DNA from: Turbatrix aceti | Lineage: Eukaryota > Nematoda > Chromadorea > Rhabditida > Panagrolaimidae | Assembly (NCBI GenBank): GCA_963969345.1 | Contig: OZ017766.1 | Location: 6,820,001-6,884,000, forward strand | DNA: 64,000 bases | Direction: 5' to 3' | Shown here: piece by piece, positions 12,270-23,800 of the stretch | Layout: each line of letters begins with the position of its first letter | Position numbering within the stretch: position 1 is the first letter of the stretch | Translations under genes and position numbers: made by a program | The notes under the pieces: model-generated | Databases searched by the model: none | Told to the model about the DNA's origin: nothing | What the model saw: the letters and a program-made list of their open reading frames with translations, nothing else

Positions 12270-12620
12270 TCGAGTACCCGAAATTTTCGGGTACCCGAAT
12301 CCGGATTCGAAATAAAAAGTTTTGGATACCCCGCCCGAAATCCGAAATTTTCGGGTACCCAAAACTCAAATTTCAAAATTTTGAGTATTCAAATCCAAAA
12401 TTCAAAATTTAGAAAATCCGAACCCGAAATTCGAAATTAAGGGTACCCGACTCTAATATCCAAAATTTTGAATTTGCTTCGTTGGCACCTAAATTTGATA
12501 AATTACGGCTTTGAAATAAAAAAATTTACGTTTGTGATGTTTTTTCGTGTTTTTTTCGGATTTTTTGGTACCCAAACCCGAAAAAAAATCGAGTACCTAA
12601 CCCAAAACCCAAAATTTTTA
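12270..12620. repeat. Degenerate GGTACCCGAAATTTCGGG-type repeat
   Basis: Many near-palindromic words built from TTCGGGTACCC and CCCGAAATT alternate with AAATTCAAAATTT words. A weaker patch of similar composition lies at 17950-18035 in the first chemoreceptor intron. Confidence 0.55.
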
Positions 12621-13015
12621 AACCGGGTTCGAATTTTGGATTGAATACTGAAGTCGACGATCATAATGATCATGTTTGCACCCGATCCTCATCTGTCAAC
12701 AGGAAGAAGGAAGGAAAAATCAGCTGTTTTGATCACGATTTTCCTTTCACAAGGAAGTCATTGACCCCGTTGGTGTGTTTGCCCATACCCCGAGTGGCGC
12801 GCGGCGTACGCGATATAAGGCCCGGAAGCCGTTGGGTTGCACAACCAGTAACAAGTCATTTTCCCGGCGCCAGGAGCTACCGGGGGTGTAGTTGATGCGT
12901 GCGTGGTGATGCGCGTGCCTGCCCCGCCCCGCCTCTAAGGTATAGTCTCGATTATTTCCTCCTGGTTGTCTTTTTAGGGTCCTTTGACTTCACCTCCCCG
13001 ACTCTTGTTGCTGTC

Positions 13016-14525
13016 ATGTTGCTGCTCGTCGTCCTGCTCCTCTTTGTGGCCCCCTGCCTGGCCCGTATCGAGGGCCCAGCCGTCCAGGCAACCCAATGCT
13101 GGTCTTCTGGCAACAATCTTCCCGCAAAATTCTGGGAAGAAGGCGCTCGTATTGACCGTGGAAAATTCTGGTACGAATGTCACAACGGTGAACTCGTGCC
13201 TAAAGGTTGCTTCTCCGAGGGTGGAGAACGCCTCTTCATCGGTCAGTCGTACGTCGCCAACGGCTATGAAGTCACCTGCGCTCTCGACGAACGCGGAGAC
13301 GCGAGCTACACCTTTACCGGCTGTTCACCCGACGGAATCAAACGCTACAAGGTCGGCGATACCTGGGACGACGAACGTAAAATCTACTGGTTCACCTGTG
13401 CCCAGGATGGTCCCTATGTCAAAATCCAGATCGGAGGCTGTCTTGTCCATGACAAATCCCGCCGTATCGCGCTCGGCGAACGCTACGATCTTGGAGACTA
13501 CACGTACGAGTGCATGCGCAAGCACAATAACGCTATTCAGATGTGCTCGGTTGGATGCATTCACAAGGGACAACACTACAACGTCGGACAACAGTGGCCG
13601 GTGAGTTTTTTGTTGCTGTTCTTTGCAGACAAAAAAAATATTCTTTGGTCCATTCGCGCATCTTGCAACATTTTAATTACATATTTATGAAAAACGATCA
13701 CTCCAGGTACAGCCAGGTGGAACGAACGGCGGCGCCGCCACCGGAAACCAACCTGGCTGGCCTCTGGCTGCAAAGACTGTTTTTTGACCTGACCGTCAAA
13801 TTGATTAATGATACCCGTTAATTTTTTTGTGCACCATGGTTGTGGTTGTGGTTGGGACGACGACCGTGCGAAGGTCGGGAGCAACAGTCGACAGTCGTGT
13901 CCCTCGACAAAAGAATCGCTTTTTTGCACGCACAATTAATTAATTATTGCCTTTGCCAGTCAAAGACACAAAACAACAAAGATCAAGGATTATACTGATT
14001 TGATTTTTTTTGCAGGACGGTGAGTTCCTCTACTACTGCAAGTTGAACGGCGGACGCTGTCAGAAAGTCTGCGTCGGCTGTCAGTACCGTAACAAGCGAC
14101 TCTACGACGGAGATCGTTATACAAAGGATTCAACGGTTTATCAGTGCGAAGTGAGAACCGACAAATTCGGGCACAAACCCGTTGGCTGCGTAGTCCGCGA
14201 AGATGGCAACACAACTTTCGAGCGGGTAATCGGATGCCGATGGTATACGACAACGCCCAACGCAAAGCTCGAGCAAACCTGCGTGCTGGAGAATGAAAAG
14301 GCAATTATCAAGACCCTCGGATGCGTTTATGTCCATAAGGGATACGATACGCTGGTTCTCAACCCAAACACGTACACGATCTGGACAGCCCAGCTCGACA
14401 AACGCTCGGTCGCTGTTGCGTGTCGTGACGGTGGACCGGGAACCGAGCCTTCCCTCGAAGAGTTCAGCGTCGAAGAAGTTGGCAAGAGAACACAGGGACT
14501 GACTTATGAACAGCCCCAGGGGTGA
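13016..14525 (+). CDS. Secreted protein with MIG-18-like cysteine repeats
   Basis: Two exons, 13016-13600 and 14016-14525 (phase 0), give 364 residues. A strong signal peptide occupies residues 1-17, ending CLA, with no later membrane segment. The rest is about seven tandem modules of 45-50 residues. Each has a Cys-Trp or Gly-Cys start, a GxxWxxxxxxYxC core (for example KFWYECHNGE and IYWFTCAQDG) and a closing GC. This is the pattern of the nematode family named after abnormal cell migration protein 18 (fibronectin type I-like). Such proteins are secreted to the extracellular matrix, where MIG-18 modulates ADAM-protease-guided cell migration; a role for this protein is inference. The ATG at 13016 was chosen because the signal peptide begins there. 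A TTTTTAG acceptor at 12971-12977 could be a 5' UTR or spliced-leader site. The internal 415-nt intron falls exactly between modules. Confidence 0.85.
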
Positions 14526-14786
14526 TTGATCGCCAATGTTGAGCTGTATTCAATTCAATTCATTCATTCATTCATTCGTCCCCGCGCATTTATCCTCCTC
14601 CTCTCCATCCTACACACACACACACAACACACTGCTCGATCTGACAACCTCACGTAGTAGCTGCTTTCTTTCTTACTCTTTACCACCGCCGTGTATTCTT
14701 TCTTTTTGTGTTTTTTTTTGTTTTTTTCCAATGAGCTTCTATTTTTCATGTTTTTTTGTTTGGTTCGCTCAATGGTACAGGTAATT

Positions 14787-14792
14787 AATAAA
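14787..14792 (+). terminator. Poly(A) signal AATAAA
   Basis: AATAAA downstream of the secreted protein gene, after a CT-rich 3' UTR with an ACAC run (14612-14631). Confidence 0.4.
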
Positions 14793-15537
14793 CAAACTCA
14801 ATTGTGATTAGAATTACTTTTTAATTTGTGGACAAACGCGAACGAAACTAGAAACAAGTTTGTAAAGCAACATGTTGCCCGCAGCATGCACAGGGCTTTC
14901 AAAACGGAAAAAACGGTCCGGGCCGCTTTTTGTGGTCTGGGCGTAAAAAAAATTATTATTTTGTGCTGTTTCGCAAAAAAAAAAGAAAATGGCATTTGCT
15001 GATTTATTTTCATTTTCTTACATTTTTTAAAATAATTTTTGCTTCCAAAAAAATAAATTAATATGAATTTTTTCAGAATTTTATTAAATAAATTTTTTTT
15101 AGATTTTCTTAAAATTTGTACAAAGTATTTTTGTGGATTTTGATAATTTTTTTATAATATCGGGATAGGTAAACATTTTCATGACCCGGGCCGACAAAAA
15201 ATCGGCCCGCAAAAATTATTTATTACATACCATTTTTTTGTGAAAAAAACATCGTCCGAAACTGCACGCACAAATTGTTTTAATCGGAAACCGTTTTTTT
15301 GTAATAAATATTCCCGCGGTGATATTTAAAAGTGCGAATCACCATTAATTGCGTAGGCGAACGTGAACCGTGCGTGGGACGATCGTAACTAACAAATAAT
15401 GTGTCTTTTTTATTAATTTTTTATTTGCCTGGCAACGAATAACTCACCACCTCGATCGGGTGATGAGAAAAAAAAATCAAAATAGTCTTCGTTGTCGGCG
15501 GAGGCTGCGGAGGCGGCGTTGGTAATTGTTTGTTTGT
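14793..15537. other. AT-rich convergent spacer
   Basis: Lies between two convergent genes. No coding signal is seen; it is mainly T/A runs. Confidence 0.5.
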
Positions 15538-16327
15538 TTAGTACCAGTTTTTGTCGAGGTTGACCTGAAATGGGAATGAATTGCAACTTTTTTTCGTTTT
15601 TCTTGAGTGAAAAAAAAAAGTGAAACTCACGCCACATGGACCATTGACGCTGCCTGCGTACTGATGAATCGAAGGCTTCTTCCATCCACCGAATGGCACA
15701 AATCCGGAGTAATCCTCGTGTCCGTTGTAATTTGCCCACCAAAGAGGGAGATGCTCAACTCCGTTCCAGGAAAGTCCAACAATGGCTTCCCAGTTGTTGT
15801 TGTTTGAATAGACGCCTGCCTTGACGCCTTTTTTGGTAACAGCGTCGGCAAGTTCTTTGATGAAGGCTCGGTTGTGCTCCTGGCTGGATGGCCAGGCGAG
15901 GCGTTCAATATCGAGCCAGAGAATTCCGACCTTCGTGCCAGCCTTGTGGATAGCGTCGATCGTAGCGTCGACCTGAGCGGCTGCAGAAGCGCAATGCGAA
16001 GCCAAGCACGGAAAAATGTATCCATCAACATTCTCCCAACCAGCTGCACGGGCATTTTTGATGTTTTGGATTCCGGTATGATCGACGGCACCGACTGATT
16101 CCCAAACGCGTCCGATGAAAAAGTCGTACTTGTTTGTTTTTAGGCATTTGAAAGTCGCTGTGCTCAGGGTCTAAAAAATTGAAAACAAAAAAAATTTGTT
16201 TTTACTGTTCACCTGTACAGGTGGGTAAACTCACCTGGATGGTATCCAGCCCAGTTGTGGCGTCTGAGAATGGCACGACAGCCAGGAGAGCAAGCAGGGT
16301 GAAAAAGGTGTTTGCATTCATGGTCAT
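15538..16327 (-). CDS. GH25 invertebrate lysozyme (LYS type), secreted
   Basis: Peptidoglycan muramidase of glycoside hydrolase family 25, the Entamoeba/Caenorhabditis LYS type used in digestion of and defence against bacteria. Exons are 16327-16235, 16170-15631 and 15564-15538, all phase 0, giving 219 residues. The signal peptide is about residues 1-23 (ATG at 16327 or, two codons later, 16321). The barrel follows: GLDTIQ near residue 27, FFIGRVWES at 48-56, and the catalytic strand LWLDIER with Asp118 and Glu120. C-terminal HQYAG and the final strand NLDKNWY match the family. The last exon encodes only eight residues. A GATA site and a TTAAAA box upstream fit intestinal expression, as for known nematode lys genes. 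Confidence 0.93.
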
Positions 16328-16374
16328 GGTTGGTCGCCGAGTGAATGATGCAACTCGGTTCTTCGACGAGCCCT

Positions 16375-16380
16375 TTTAAG
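16375..16380 (-). promoter_or_regulatory. TATA-like box of the lysozyme gene
   Basis: CTTAAAAGG on the minus strand, about 50 bases before the lysozyme ATG. Confidence 0.4.
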
Positions 16381-16451
16381 GATGCATCCGGGCTTGCTGC
16401 ATGCTTCTTTAAGCCGTGACGCAGTCAGTGCCCGGTGCTATCATTACTCGC

Positions 16452-16458
16452 TGATAAG
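16452..16458. promoter_or_regulatory. GATA factor site TGATAAG upstream of the lysozyme
   Basis: CTGATAAGAG lies about 125 bases upstream of the ATG. TGATAA is the established core bound by the intestinal factor ELT-2 in Caenorhabditis. The match and position are seen; function is inferred. Confidence 0.45.
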
Positions 16459-16489
16459 AGCTGATGCAACTAGAAAGACTGTTTTTTTG

Positions 16490-17140
16490 CTCTTTTCAGA
16501 CGGAATTTGACGATTTATGATCCGCAACTGATTATGCACTGTTGCAAAGGACGAGACAACAAAATTTATGTATGGGGAACGCAAATAAATGTTTGTTTTG
16601 AAGAGTTTGTTTCATGGATGAGTACTGTAAAATTTAATGGCAGAGTTACGTTAGATAAAAAATTACGGAATTTCTATAGTTAATTTGATGGACGCGATTT
16701 TTGACAGAGAATCTAAAAAAAATAAAAAATTTAGAGTTACCACCTTGACAAATTCCGAAACAAATATTGACGTTTGACCATTTTTTAAATGCAATTTTGT
16801 TTTTCAGACGGTTTAACGGCGCAGTTACGTTTGATAAAAAACTACTGATTTTCTAAATATATAACCAATTTGATCGATGTGATTTTTGATGGAGAATCTT
16901 AGAAAAATATAAAAATTTAGGGTTACCACCTTGATAAATGCCAAAACAAATATTGACATTTAGACCATTTTTCAAAAAACAATTTTTGACATTTTTTAAA
17001 TACAATTTAGTTTTTTTCAGACGAAATTGAACAATTTTTAATCCACGACTGATTTTGCACTTCTGCAAACTATAAAATAAATTTTGTACACAAATAAATG
17101 TTTGTTCTGAACAGTTCATGTCATGGATGAGTGCAACACG
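16490..17140. repeat. Diverged mirrored duplication with foldback-family core
   Basis: Two similar outer blocks (about 16490-16630 and 17010-17140, sharing CAAATAAATGTTTGTT and CATGGATGAGT) flank two similar inner blocks (about 16640-16790 and 16805-16995). The inner blocks share GAGAATCT and TTACCACCTTGA words with the foldback elements at 27.8, 29.6 and 38.9 kb. It looks like an old, decayed insertion between the lysozyme and chemoreceptor genes. Confidence 0.5.
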
Positions 17141-17481
17141 CACACAGATCGCAAATCGGTGCACGTATGTACATAAATGAAGGCTTTGTTTGCATGCACA
17201 GACAATTTTTGTTATCCAATTAAAATCTTGTTTGGTTCTTTGCGTTCAACCTAACTTCTGCGTAACTGCCTCGTGTCTGGGCCTTTAATCCTGTTAAAGT
17301 TTTGTCCCCCAAGGGACACCTGTCGGCAACGACAAAAAACACAGGGGACGACGTGTTATTACGGCGAAATGCCGTAATTATATGGTTATACTTTTATTTT
17401 ATACGTGGAGGGTGAAATTTTCTGTGCAATAAATAAATAAATTTCCATCAATAACGGCACATTTCAAAGAAACTACGGGTC

Positions 17482-20020
17482 ATGCCTCAACAGGTGTACT
17501 ACATGGATCCCCAACTGTTATGGATGTGCAACTTTGCGGGATACTACAACACTCATCCTGCCCTCATCGTTGTTCGATGCATTAAATTAAGCTTAGAATG
17601 CGTGAGTTTCATCGCTCTGGTGTGGTACTGTATTTGTTGCCTGACAAATGGTCTGCTGCATCGGAATTTGAAAGCACTGCTCACGTTACTGACCGGCACG
17701 CTGCTTGTACAGTCGGCGTTTACGATCAGAATTCTGGCACAATGGCTGGAGGTGCTTCTGTTTGGTGAGGTAAGCGTAATTCGATCTCAAAAATTTGAAA
17801 TTTCGAAAACCTGGTCCAAAAACTCAAATTTTTTTGATTTTCTAAAAACTAAAAATTTGTGGAAAATTTGAATTTATTGCCTTTTTTGCACTTTTTCAAG
17901 ATTTTTGTGAAAAAATACGTCATTTTAACACAAAAAATTTTTTTCGCTTCGAAAACCCGAATTTTCGAACATCCAATCTAAACCCAAAAATTTGGATAAC
18001 CCGCCCAAAAACCTCGTAAGGTCCAGTTTTCGGGCGGGTTGCGTAGCATGTTGCAATTTTGCTCCAAAGTTTTATCATTCGTTTTTTGCGTCTCGCATTT
18101 TTGAGATAACCAAGTGATTAGGGTGTTTGTTGGCAGCTTTGCTGTGATTCCTTCAACTTTGTAGTATAGTTCGATAAACTCAAAGCAAAGAACGCGAGCA
18201 AAAAAATGGTTGTTGACGGTTGTTGACGACGCTGAAAACTTTGAATCCAAAGTTAGTGGACGCTAAAATGACTCTGATTCTGAATGCGTCAGTCAGCGTC
18301 CAATTTTTTATCCGGCAAAAAATGTGTTACACGAGGTAGTTGTACTGTTAAAAAAACCTAAGCCGGCTCTCGAGGCTAGCACATGTGCGGCTCATGGTCT
18401 CGTGGGACCTAGGTACACAAAGATCAAAAAAAATTTATGAAAAAAAAACGTAATAAATACTGTCAAAAAAACTAATTTTCGTGGTAAGAAACGACAACTA
18501 ACTTTTTTTTAATAAACAGATAACGTTCGTTTTGGAATTTTCGTTGCGAAACTATCGATTTTGAAGTAACATTTTTTTCTTGGAATTAGTAACTTTTTAC
18601 GATATTTTTTTCCTAAAACAATACTTTTTTGTTTTGTTTTTTTGGTTTTTGATATCGTGTTCAATTTATTTTTATTTTTTAAAAGCATGAGCTATATAAC
18701 ATCAAAAAACGATTTCAGAGACGTAAATTGTGCTACTTTATTGATTCCTTCGAAAACTGCCTCTTCAACGAGATCCGAGAAATCCTGATCTACCAGCTGA
18801 CGATATGGACCTTGCTCGCCGTCACCCTCGAACGCATCATCGCCACGCTTTTGTGCCAACGCTATGAAAAATTCAAAAATGCATTTGTCACTCTCGGATT
18901 TGTTATTGCTCCCGTAAGTGACCCAAATTTTCGAATTTCCCGGATTCTACTCATTTCCTCCCTCTTTGCAGCTCGCAGCCTGCATTCCCGTGGCATACGA
19001 TCACATCACAAATCGCGACGAAATGCGGAGCAAGAATGGAACTTCTACCCCGGTTCATACGTGCGACGCCGTTTACCATATAAATTGGAACGATCAGATG
19101 ACAGAATCCGGAGTCGCAGTGGTCTCCTTCGGTTTTGCAGTGGTCGTGTGTTGCGTGCTTTGGCGCGTCAACGGCAAAAAAGCTGTTGCTTTTGATGGCG
19201 TGCAGAACTCCACGCGGGGCACTCACCTGACAGAAAGGTATCAACGGATAGAAAATATTCAAATCACCAAAATCATCGCTGTCCAAGCGGTGGTTTTTGG
19301 CTTCTGTCGACTCGTTTTCATGGCATATCAGTACATTGCCGTCAACTACGTCCAGCAAGGGTTGCTAAAGTACCTATTTACCGTAAGCTTACTTTTCCAC
19401 CAAAAAATTGACCGTGAAATGTAAAAAAAGTAGTAAAACTGTCCAAAATGAACAAAAACGTAAAAAAAAAACAGATTTTTCTGTACAAAACGGTAAATAA
19501 TTTTTCAAGAACAAAAAAAGCGTATTATTATTACGATAAAAATGTGACAATGTTGTTTTTGAATTTTCGTTGCGAAACCATCGACTTTGAAGTAACATTT
19601 TGTGCTTGGATTTTGTTACTTTTTTACGATTCATAAGTTTTACGCTATTTTTATCCTACAACGATACGTTTTCTGTTGTTCTTTTGACTTTTTTTTGTTT
19701 TCCTAAAAAACCGTGAAGAAACCAGGTTTTCGAACAAATTTTTTCTTTTACGATAAGGTTTTTTTCAAAACTTTTACATTGCGGCCCACTTTCTCCTTTT
19801 TTTCGGTCTTCAGAACGTAACCAGCCTTCTGCTCACAGCCTACGGCACAATCTACGTGATCCTCGGACTCTACCTGTCAGATCGGCTTCGATCAAGATTC
19901 ACGCAAACTTTTCCAATTCTCAGCCGATGCTCCGGGAAAAGGAAAAACGTCATCGCTCCGTTTAACCCCGAAGTCGATCGGGACAAGTATTTTGCGGTCT
20001 ACGCGAGTCAATGGAACTGA
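17482..20020 (+). CDS. Seven-helix chemoreceptor, SRE-like
   Basis: Nematode serpentine G-protein-coupled receptor. Four exons are 17482-17769, 18719-18913, 18972-19382 and 19814-20020, all phase 0, giving 366 residues. About seven hydrophobic segments are seen. The second exon holds the family's best signature, LTIWTLLAVTLERIIATLL followed by a YEKF-like basic stretch, equivalent to the ERYxAT...YE motif at the end of helix 3 in SRE receptors. The C-terminus, with YFAVYASQWN, also resembles the aromatic-rich SRE tail. Such receptors are usually expressed in chemosensory neurons; the ligand is unknown. The 949-nt first intron and the third intron each carry a copy of an intronic repeat found nearby. 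SRAB or SRX families are less likely alternatives. Confidence 0.75.
18531..18660 (+). repeat. Intronic repeat, copy 1 (GTTGCGAAAC family)
   Basis: GAATTTTCGTTGCGAAAC, then GTAACATT, then TTTTACGATA, in the first intron of the chemoreceptor gene. Confidence 0.6.
19551..19710 (+). repeat. Intronic repeat, copy 2 (GTTGCGAAAC family)
   Basis: Same ordered words as copy 1, including GAAGTAACATTTTGTGCTTG and a GTTAC ahead of TTTTTTACGAT, in the third intron of the chemoreceptor gene. Confidence 0.6.
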
Positions 20021-20240
20021 GAAATCGGAGATTCATTGGTCATTGGCGACGACGGCGGCAAAGCTACCAGATGGGTGGTTAGTAAAAAAACAGTAATAAT
20101 AAATACAAAGGCATAGAACAGGGAGGAGGCGGGGCGTCGACTGTTCTGCGTGGGCGATGATGGCGGAGAGGTCAGAAGCCACAGAAAAGCTGGGTGAGGA
20201 AGGGGGCTGGGAATGTTCGCGTTCATGTTCAAATTCAATT

Positions 20241-22709
20241 TCAAAATTCAGAAGGATCCATGGACTGATTGGAGGCGGCGGCGGCGGAGCGAGCAATGAG
20301 GTCGTCGCAGAGGCTGAGGAGTTCCTCTTTCTCAGCTTGGAGCTGGTCGATTCGGGCTTGCAGAGATTTGACCTGCACTTCGAGTTGCCGGTTCTTGAAG
20401 CGAATTTCAACAGTTGAATTTTCGTGCTCCTTGTTGAGACGCTCAATTTCTGAGTTTGCTTCGAGGATGCGTTGCTCGGCTTCTAGTCGGAGATCCTCGT
20501 AGCGCTCTTTCAGGGCATTGTACATGTGCTGGGCTTCCTTGACTTTCTCACGCCCGGCGTTTAATTGCTGAAAGGTAAAAAATGCACTCAAAACACCGAT
20601 TTTTGGAAGAAAAAGCATAAAAAATGCCTAAAAACCATATCTCACGACAGAAACAATTTTTTTTGTACTTTCGTTGCAAAACTATTGACAATTAGAAGTA
20701 ACATTGTTTTCTTGAATTTTGTTACTTTTTATGATACAAAGTTCCAAAAATTATATTTTTGTCGTTTTTTGGGGGCTTTCGTAGTTTTTCAACCCGGCAA
20801 AGATGATAAACGTAACAAAATTGTAACATTTTGGAAATTTTAGGTATGAAACGATAAAAAATGTTTACAAATAAAAAATGTTATGTTCACGATCGTTTTG
20901 GAATTTTCGTTGCAAGACTTTTGACACCGAAGTAACATTTTTTGTCTGGATTTTTGTTACTTTTTTACGATACATAAATTTTTACAATATTTTTTCTTGA
21001 AACGATACTTTTTTGTCGTTTTTTAGGCTTTTTGGTTTTTCTGATCGCACGTGATACAAAATAGTCATGTTTCGGAATTTTTTGGGTAGAAAACAGAATA
21101 ATTTTTCAAAAACCATGAAAACTATCAGAAACGTCATAAATTAGATTCAAAATTTTTAGGAATAACTTTTTTCAAAATTCCGTAACAATTTTTTTGTTCA
21201 AAACAGTTTTTTCGGCATTCAAATCGATTTTAGGCCTCTCAAATCCCCAAAAAACCCGACTCACCTCGATGTAACCCTTTTCGGTGTCCATGTACTGCGA
21301 TTGCTGGGCGATGAGGTCGGAGAGCGTCTTGAGTATGTTGCACGACTGCGACTGATAGTAGTCGCGTTCAGCGGTGAGCTGCTCGATGACCGTGTGCTGA
21401 TCGGGATGGCGTCTCGCAACGGCGGTCGGTAGCCTCGAGGGTGGATCCGCGGTAGGCCCAATGTTTTTCGCGGATTTAAACTGGTCCATTGCAACTGCGA
21501 GCGCATCTTTCGCGGAGTTTGACGTCGTCTGCACCCGGCGCTCGAGATCCTGCGAGTACTCGACGACGGCGTGCTTCAGCTGCTCGACAAAGTCATCGCC
21601 GCTGTGCTTTGCGAGGACGTCGTTGATGAGTTTTGCGACCTCCGATTCAATCGGGTTCTCGGCTACTGTTACGGTCCCTCTTCGAACATGGTGCCGTTCT
21701 CGGGTTAGTGTTCGCTCACTGAAAACGTGGAAATTTGCTCATTTTCCCAAAAAAAGGCTTTTTTTAGGTTTTTGGACAAAATTTAGGCTGTGTTTTTTTT
21801 CCAAAAATCGCCCTTTTTAGGTCATAAAACAAAATTTAGGCCAAAATATGCAATTTCTCGATCGATGCCCTGTAGGTGGCCATTTTTTGCAGCTAAAGCA
21901 TAGAACAAAAAAACAACAATGCCGCTAGCAATTTTTTTTCTGTTTGCACAAACGCGGGCAAAAAATCCTACTTCGGCATTCCGAATGCATTTTCAATAGC
22001 CGTAAATAAATAAAAAAACACGATGAAACTAACAAATTCGGGGTTCTCTTTTTTTTTGGTTTGGAATGAATTTTCGTTGCGAAACTAGTATTCATCATCA
22101 AAAAGTAATATTTTTTGGTATGATTTTGTTACTTTTTTCTACGATACAAAATTTTAAGGCTTTTTCCTAAAACGTTAATTTTTCGTTGTTTTTTGAGGCT
22201 TTCTTCAATTTTCCGATTCAGCATGGGGTAAAAAATGCAGCAAAATTGTCATATTTTCTAAAACTGATAAAAAAAACGGATTTGTGGATAAAAAAAATGG
22301 TGAACAATTTTACGTAAATTTTTGATCAGTGTTTTTTGTCAAAAACATTTTTTTACATTCCAGTTAATTTAAAATTCTGAGAACGACGAAAACAATAAAA
22401 ACAAATTCGCAATTAATTATCCGTAGCAAAGCAAAAAAAAATCATAAATACCGAGTCAAAAACTCACCCATTATCGCTGAGATGACCGTTAGAATTGTTA
22501 GAAGCCAACGACAAAGATTCCTCCGTCATAGACGTCACAACCGGCAGATTCGGTCGATTTCGGGTCTTTGAAATCACCAGAGTCGCATTTCTGTCGCTGA
22601 AAATAACACGGCATTTTTATTCTGTTCAGTAACAAAAAAAAACAACTTACGTGTCACCGCTGAAATTTTCGACATTTGATACGTCAAATGTATTATTCAG
22701 GTCCGTCAT
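20241..22709 (-). CDS. tac-1: TACC-family centrosomal coiled-coil protein
   Basis: Homologue of transforming acidic coiled-coil proteins, which with the XMAP215/ZYG-9 protein promote microtubule growth at centrosomes and spindles. Exons are 22709-22651, 22596-22468, 21718-21265 and 20567-20241, phase-consistent, giving 322 residues. The N-terminal 160 residues are polar and probably disordered. A TACC domain runs from about residue 165 to 306, with heptads through YEDLRLEAEQRI, QVKSLQARIDQL and the hallmark end motif EELLSLCDDLIAR, matching the ELTRICDDLI end of animal TACC domains. The C-terminal tail is short. Length is close to the single nematode TACC protein, which also lacks the long N-terminus of vertebrate members. 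Large introns carry several copies of the GTTGCGAAAC repeat. The symbol is by homology. Confidence 0.85.
20660..20790 (+). repeat. Intronic repeat, copy 3 (GTTGCGAAAC family)
   Basis: Diverged copy in the third TACC intron: CGTTGCAAAACTATTGAC, AGAAGTAACATT, then TTTTGTTACTTTTTATGAT. Confidence 0.55.
20890..21050 (+). repeat. Intronic repeat, copy 4 (GTTGCGAAAC family)
   Basis: Second copy in the same TACC intron: GGAATTTTCGTTGCAAGAC, GAAGTAACATTTTTTG and TTGTTACTTTTTTACGATAC. Confidence 0.6.
22065..22215 (+). repeat. Intronic repeat, copy 5 (GTTGCGAAAC family)
   Basis: Copy in the second TACC intron: GAATTTTCGTTGCGAAAC, AAAAGTAATATTTTTTGG and TTTGTTACTTTTTTC. Confidence 0.55.
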
Positions 22710-23324
22710 TATTGTTGTTGTTGTTGCCCGATCGATAACCAATTGTTTGAGTTGTTGTTAATTGATTAGAATAAAAAAAATACAAAGCCAATGGATAAAT
22801 GAATGATTATCGAGGAAAGGATGAAACAGAGATGCGTTTCTCCTCCATCGAAAGTGTGGAGTCAGTCGGCGCAACAAACATCCAACGCGCGCTATTTGCG
22901 CGTATTCGTTGGCCTTGGCGTTGTGTGACACAGAGTGTACACGCTAAATAAACCGATAAAATCCATATTGAGCTAGTTCGTTTCGAAAGAGCCTTCCTGC
23001 CTGCAGGATAAATTACAGACAACTGAAATATCTCTTTGCACTCGTTTGTTTGTTCGTTCAATGAATGAATATTAAATAAATACGTATTTTTAAAAAATTG
23101 AAATAAACATATATTTATTGTATTATTTTTTTTCTGCAAACAAAAAAAGAGGAAGGTTTGTCTTTCTTTCAAAGTACAATAAATGAGATCCACAAGATAA
23201 AAATCTGTTGCTGATTGATGAACGCGAAAAAAAAACGGAGAAATAAAAAATAAACCAGGATGGATATGTGAGTGATACAAAAAACCACCGAAAAAGTATA
23301 TTTGTGGCGGGAGTTTTTTCTTTC
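22710..23324. other. Spacer between TACC and CREB genes
   Basis: Contains the TACC promoter and the CREB 3' UTR, with several AATAAA/TTTATT words at 23070-23140. No gene is seen. The 615-bp gap is wide for a nematode operon. Confidence 0.4.
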
Positions 23325-23800
23325 TCAATACGGACGTTGCTCGGTAGTTTTTTCTTTACGATAGTACAATTCCTTGAGCGCTTTGAGTTCCTCGATCAAC
23401 GCTTTATTCTGATTTTCGAGGACGGCAATTCGATTTTCCAGACATTTGACGTATTCTTTTTTCTTTCGTCGACATTCTTTGGCAGCCTCGCTGAAAAAAA
23501 ATGCGTGAAAGCGGTGTAAAAACAAAAAAATGTGTAAAAGTGTTGTGTAAATAGTGTTTTTTTCCCCCGCGCTTACCGATTCTTAATCAGACGAACTTGT
23601 CGCTTGAGATGGCTATCATCACCACCACCGCCACCGTGTCCGTGTCCGCCGCCAGGTTGCATGACACCGGAGGAGGAAGAGACGTTGTCAAGCGGGCTGC
23701 TGCTGGCAGCAGCATTTCCCCAGTTATATGCCATGGTCCAATCAAGAACGCCACTACCGCTACCGCCACCACCGCCGTCGTCACCGGTGCGGGCACTCAT
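23325..23800 (-). CDS. crh-1: CREB-family bZIP transcription factor, short form
   Basis: cAMP-response-element-binding bZIP protein. Two exons, 23800-23577 and 23490-23325, give 129 residues. The N-terminus (1-63) is Gly/Ser/His-rich. The basic region begins at KRQVRLIKNR (66-75) and continues EAAKECRRKKKEYVK. The zipper CLENRIAVLENQNKALIEEL is nearly the CREB/CRH-1 consensus, and the intron lies inside the basic region, a splice position I recall as conserved in CREB genes. Homodimers would bind TGACGTCA. No kinase-inducible domain (RRPSY motif) or Q-rich region is visible between this ATG and the next gene on the same strand, so as it stands the product is like a repressor isoform (ICER) rather than a full activator. 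Other first exons could lie beyond the neighbour. The symbol is by homology. Confidence 0.88.

Noticed and set aside
14536..14784. 82-codon plus-strand frame after the secreted protein gene
   Set aside because: CT-rich 3' UTR sequence with simple repeats, followed by a poly(A) signal.
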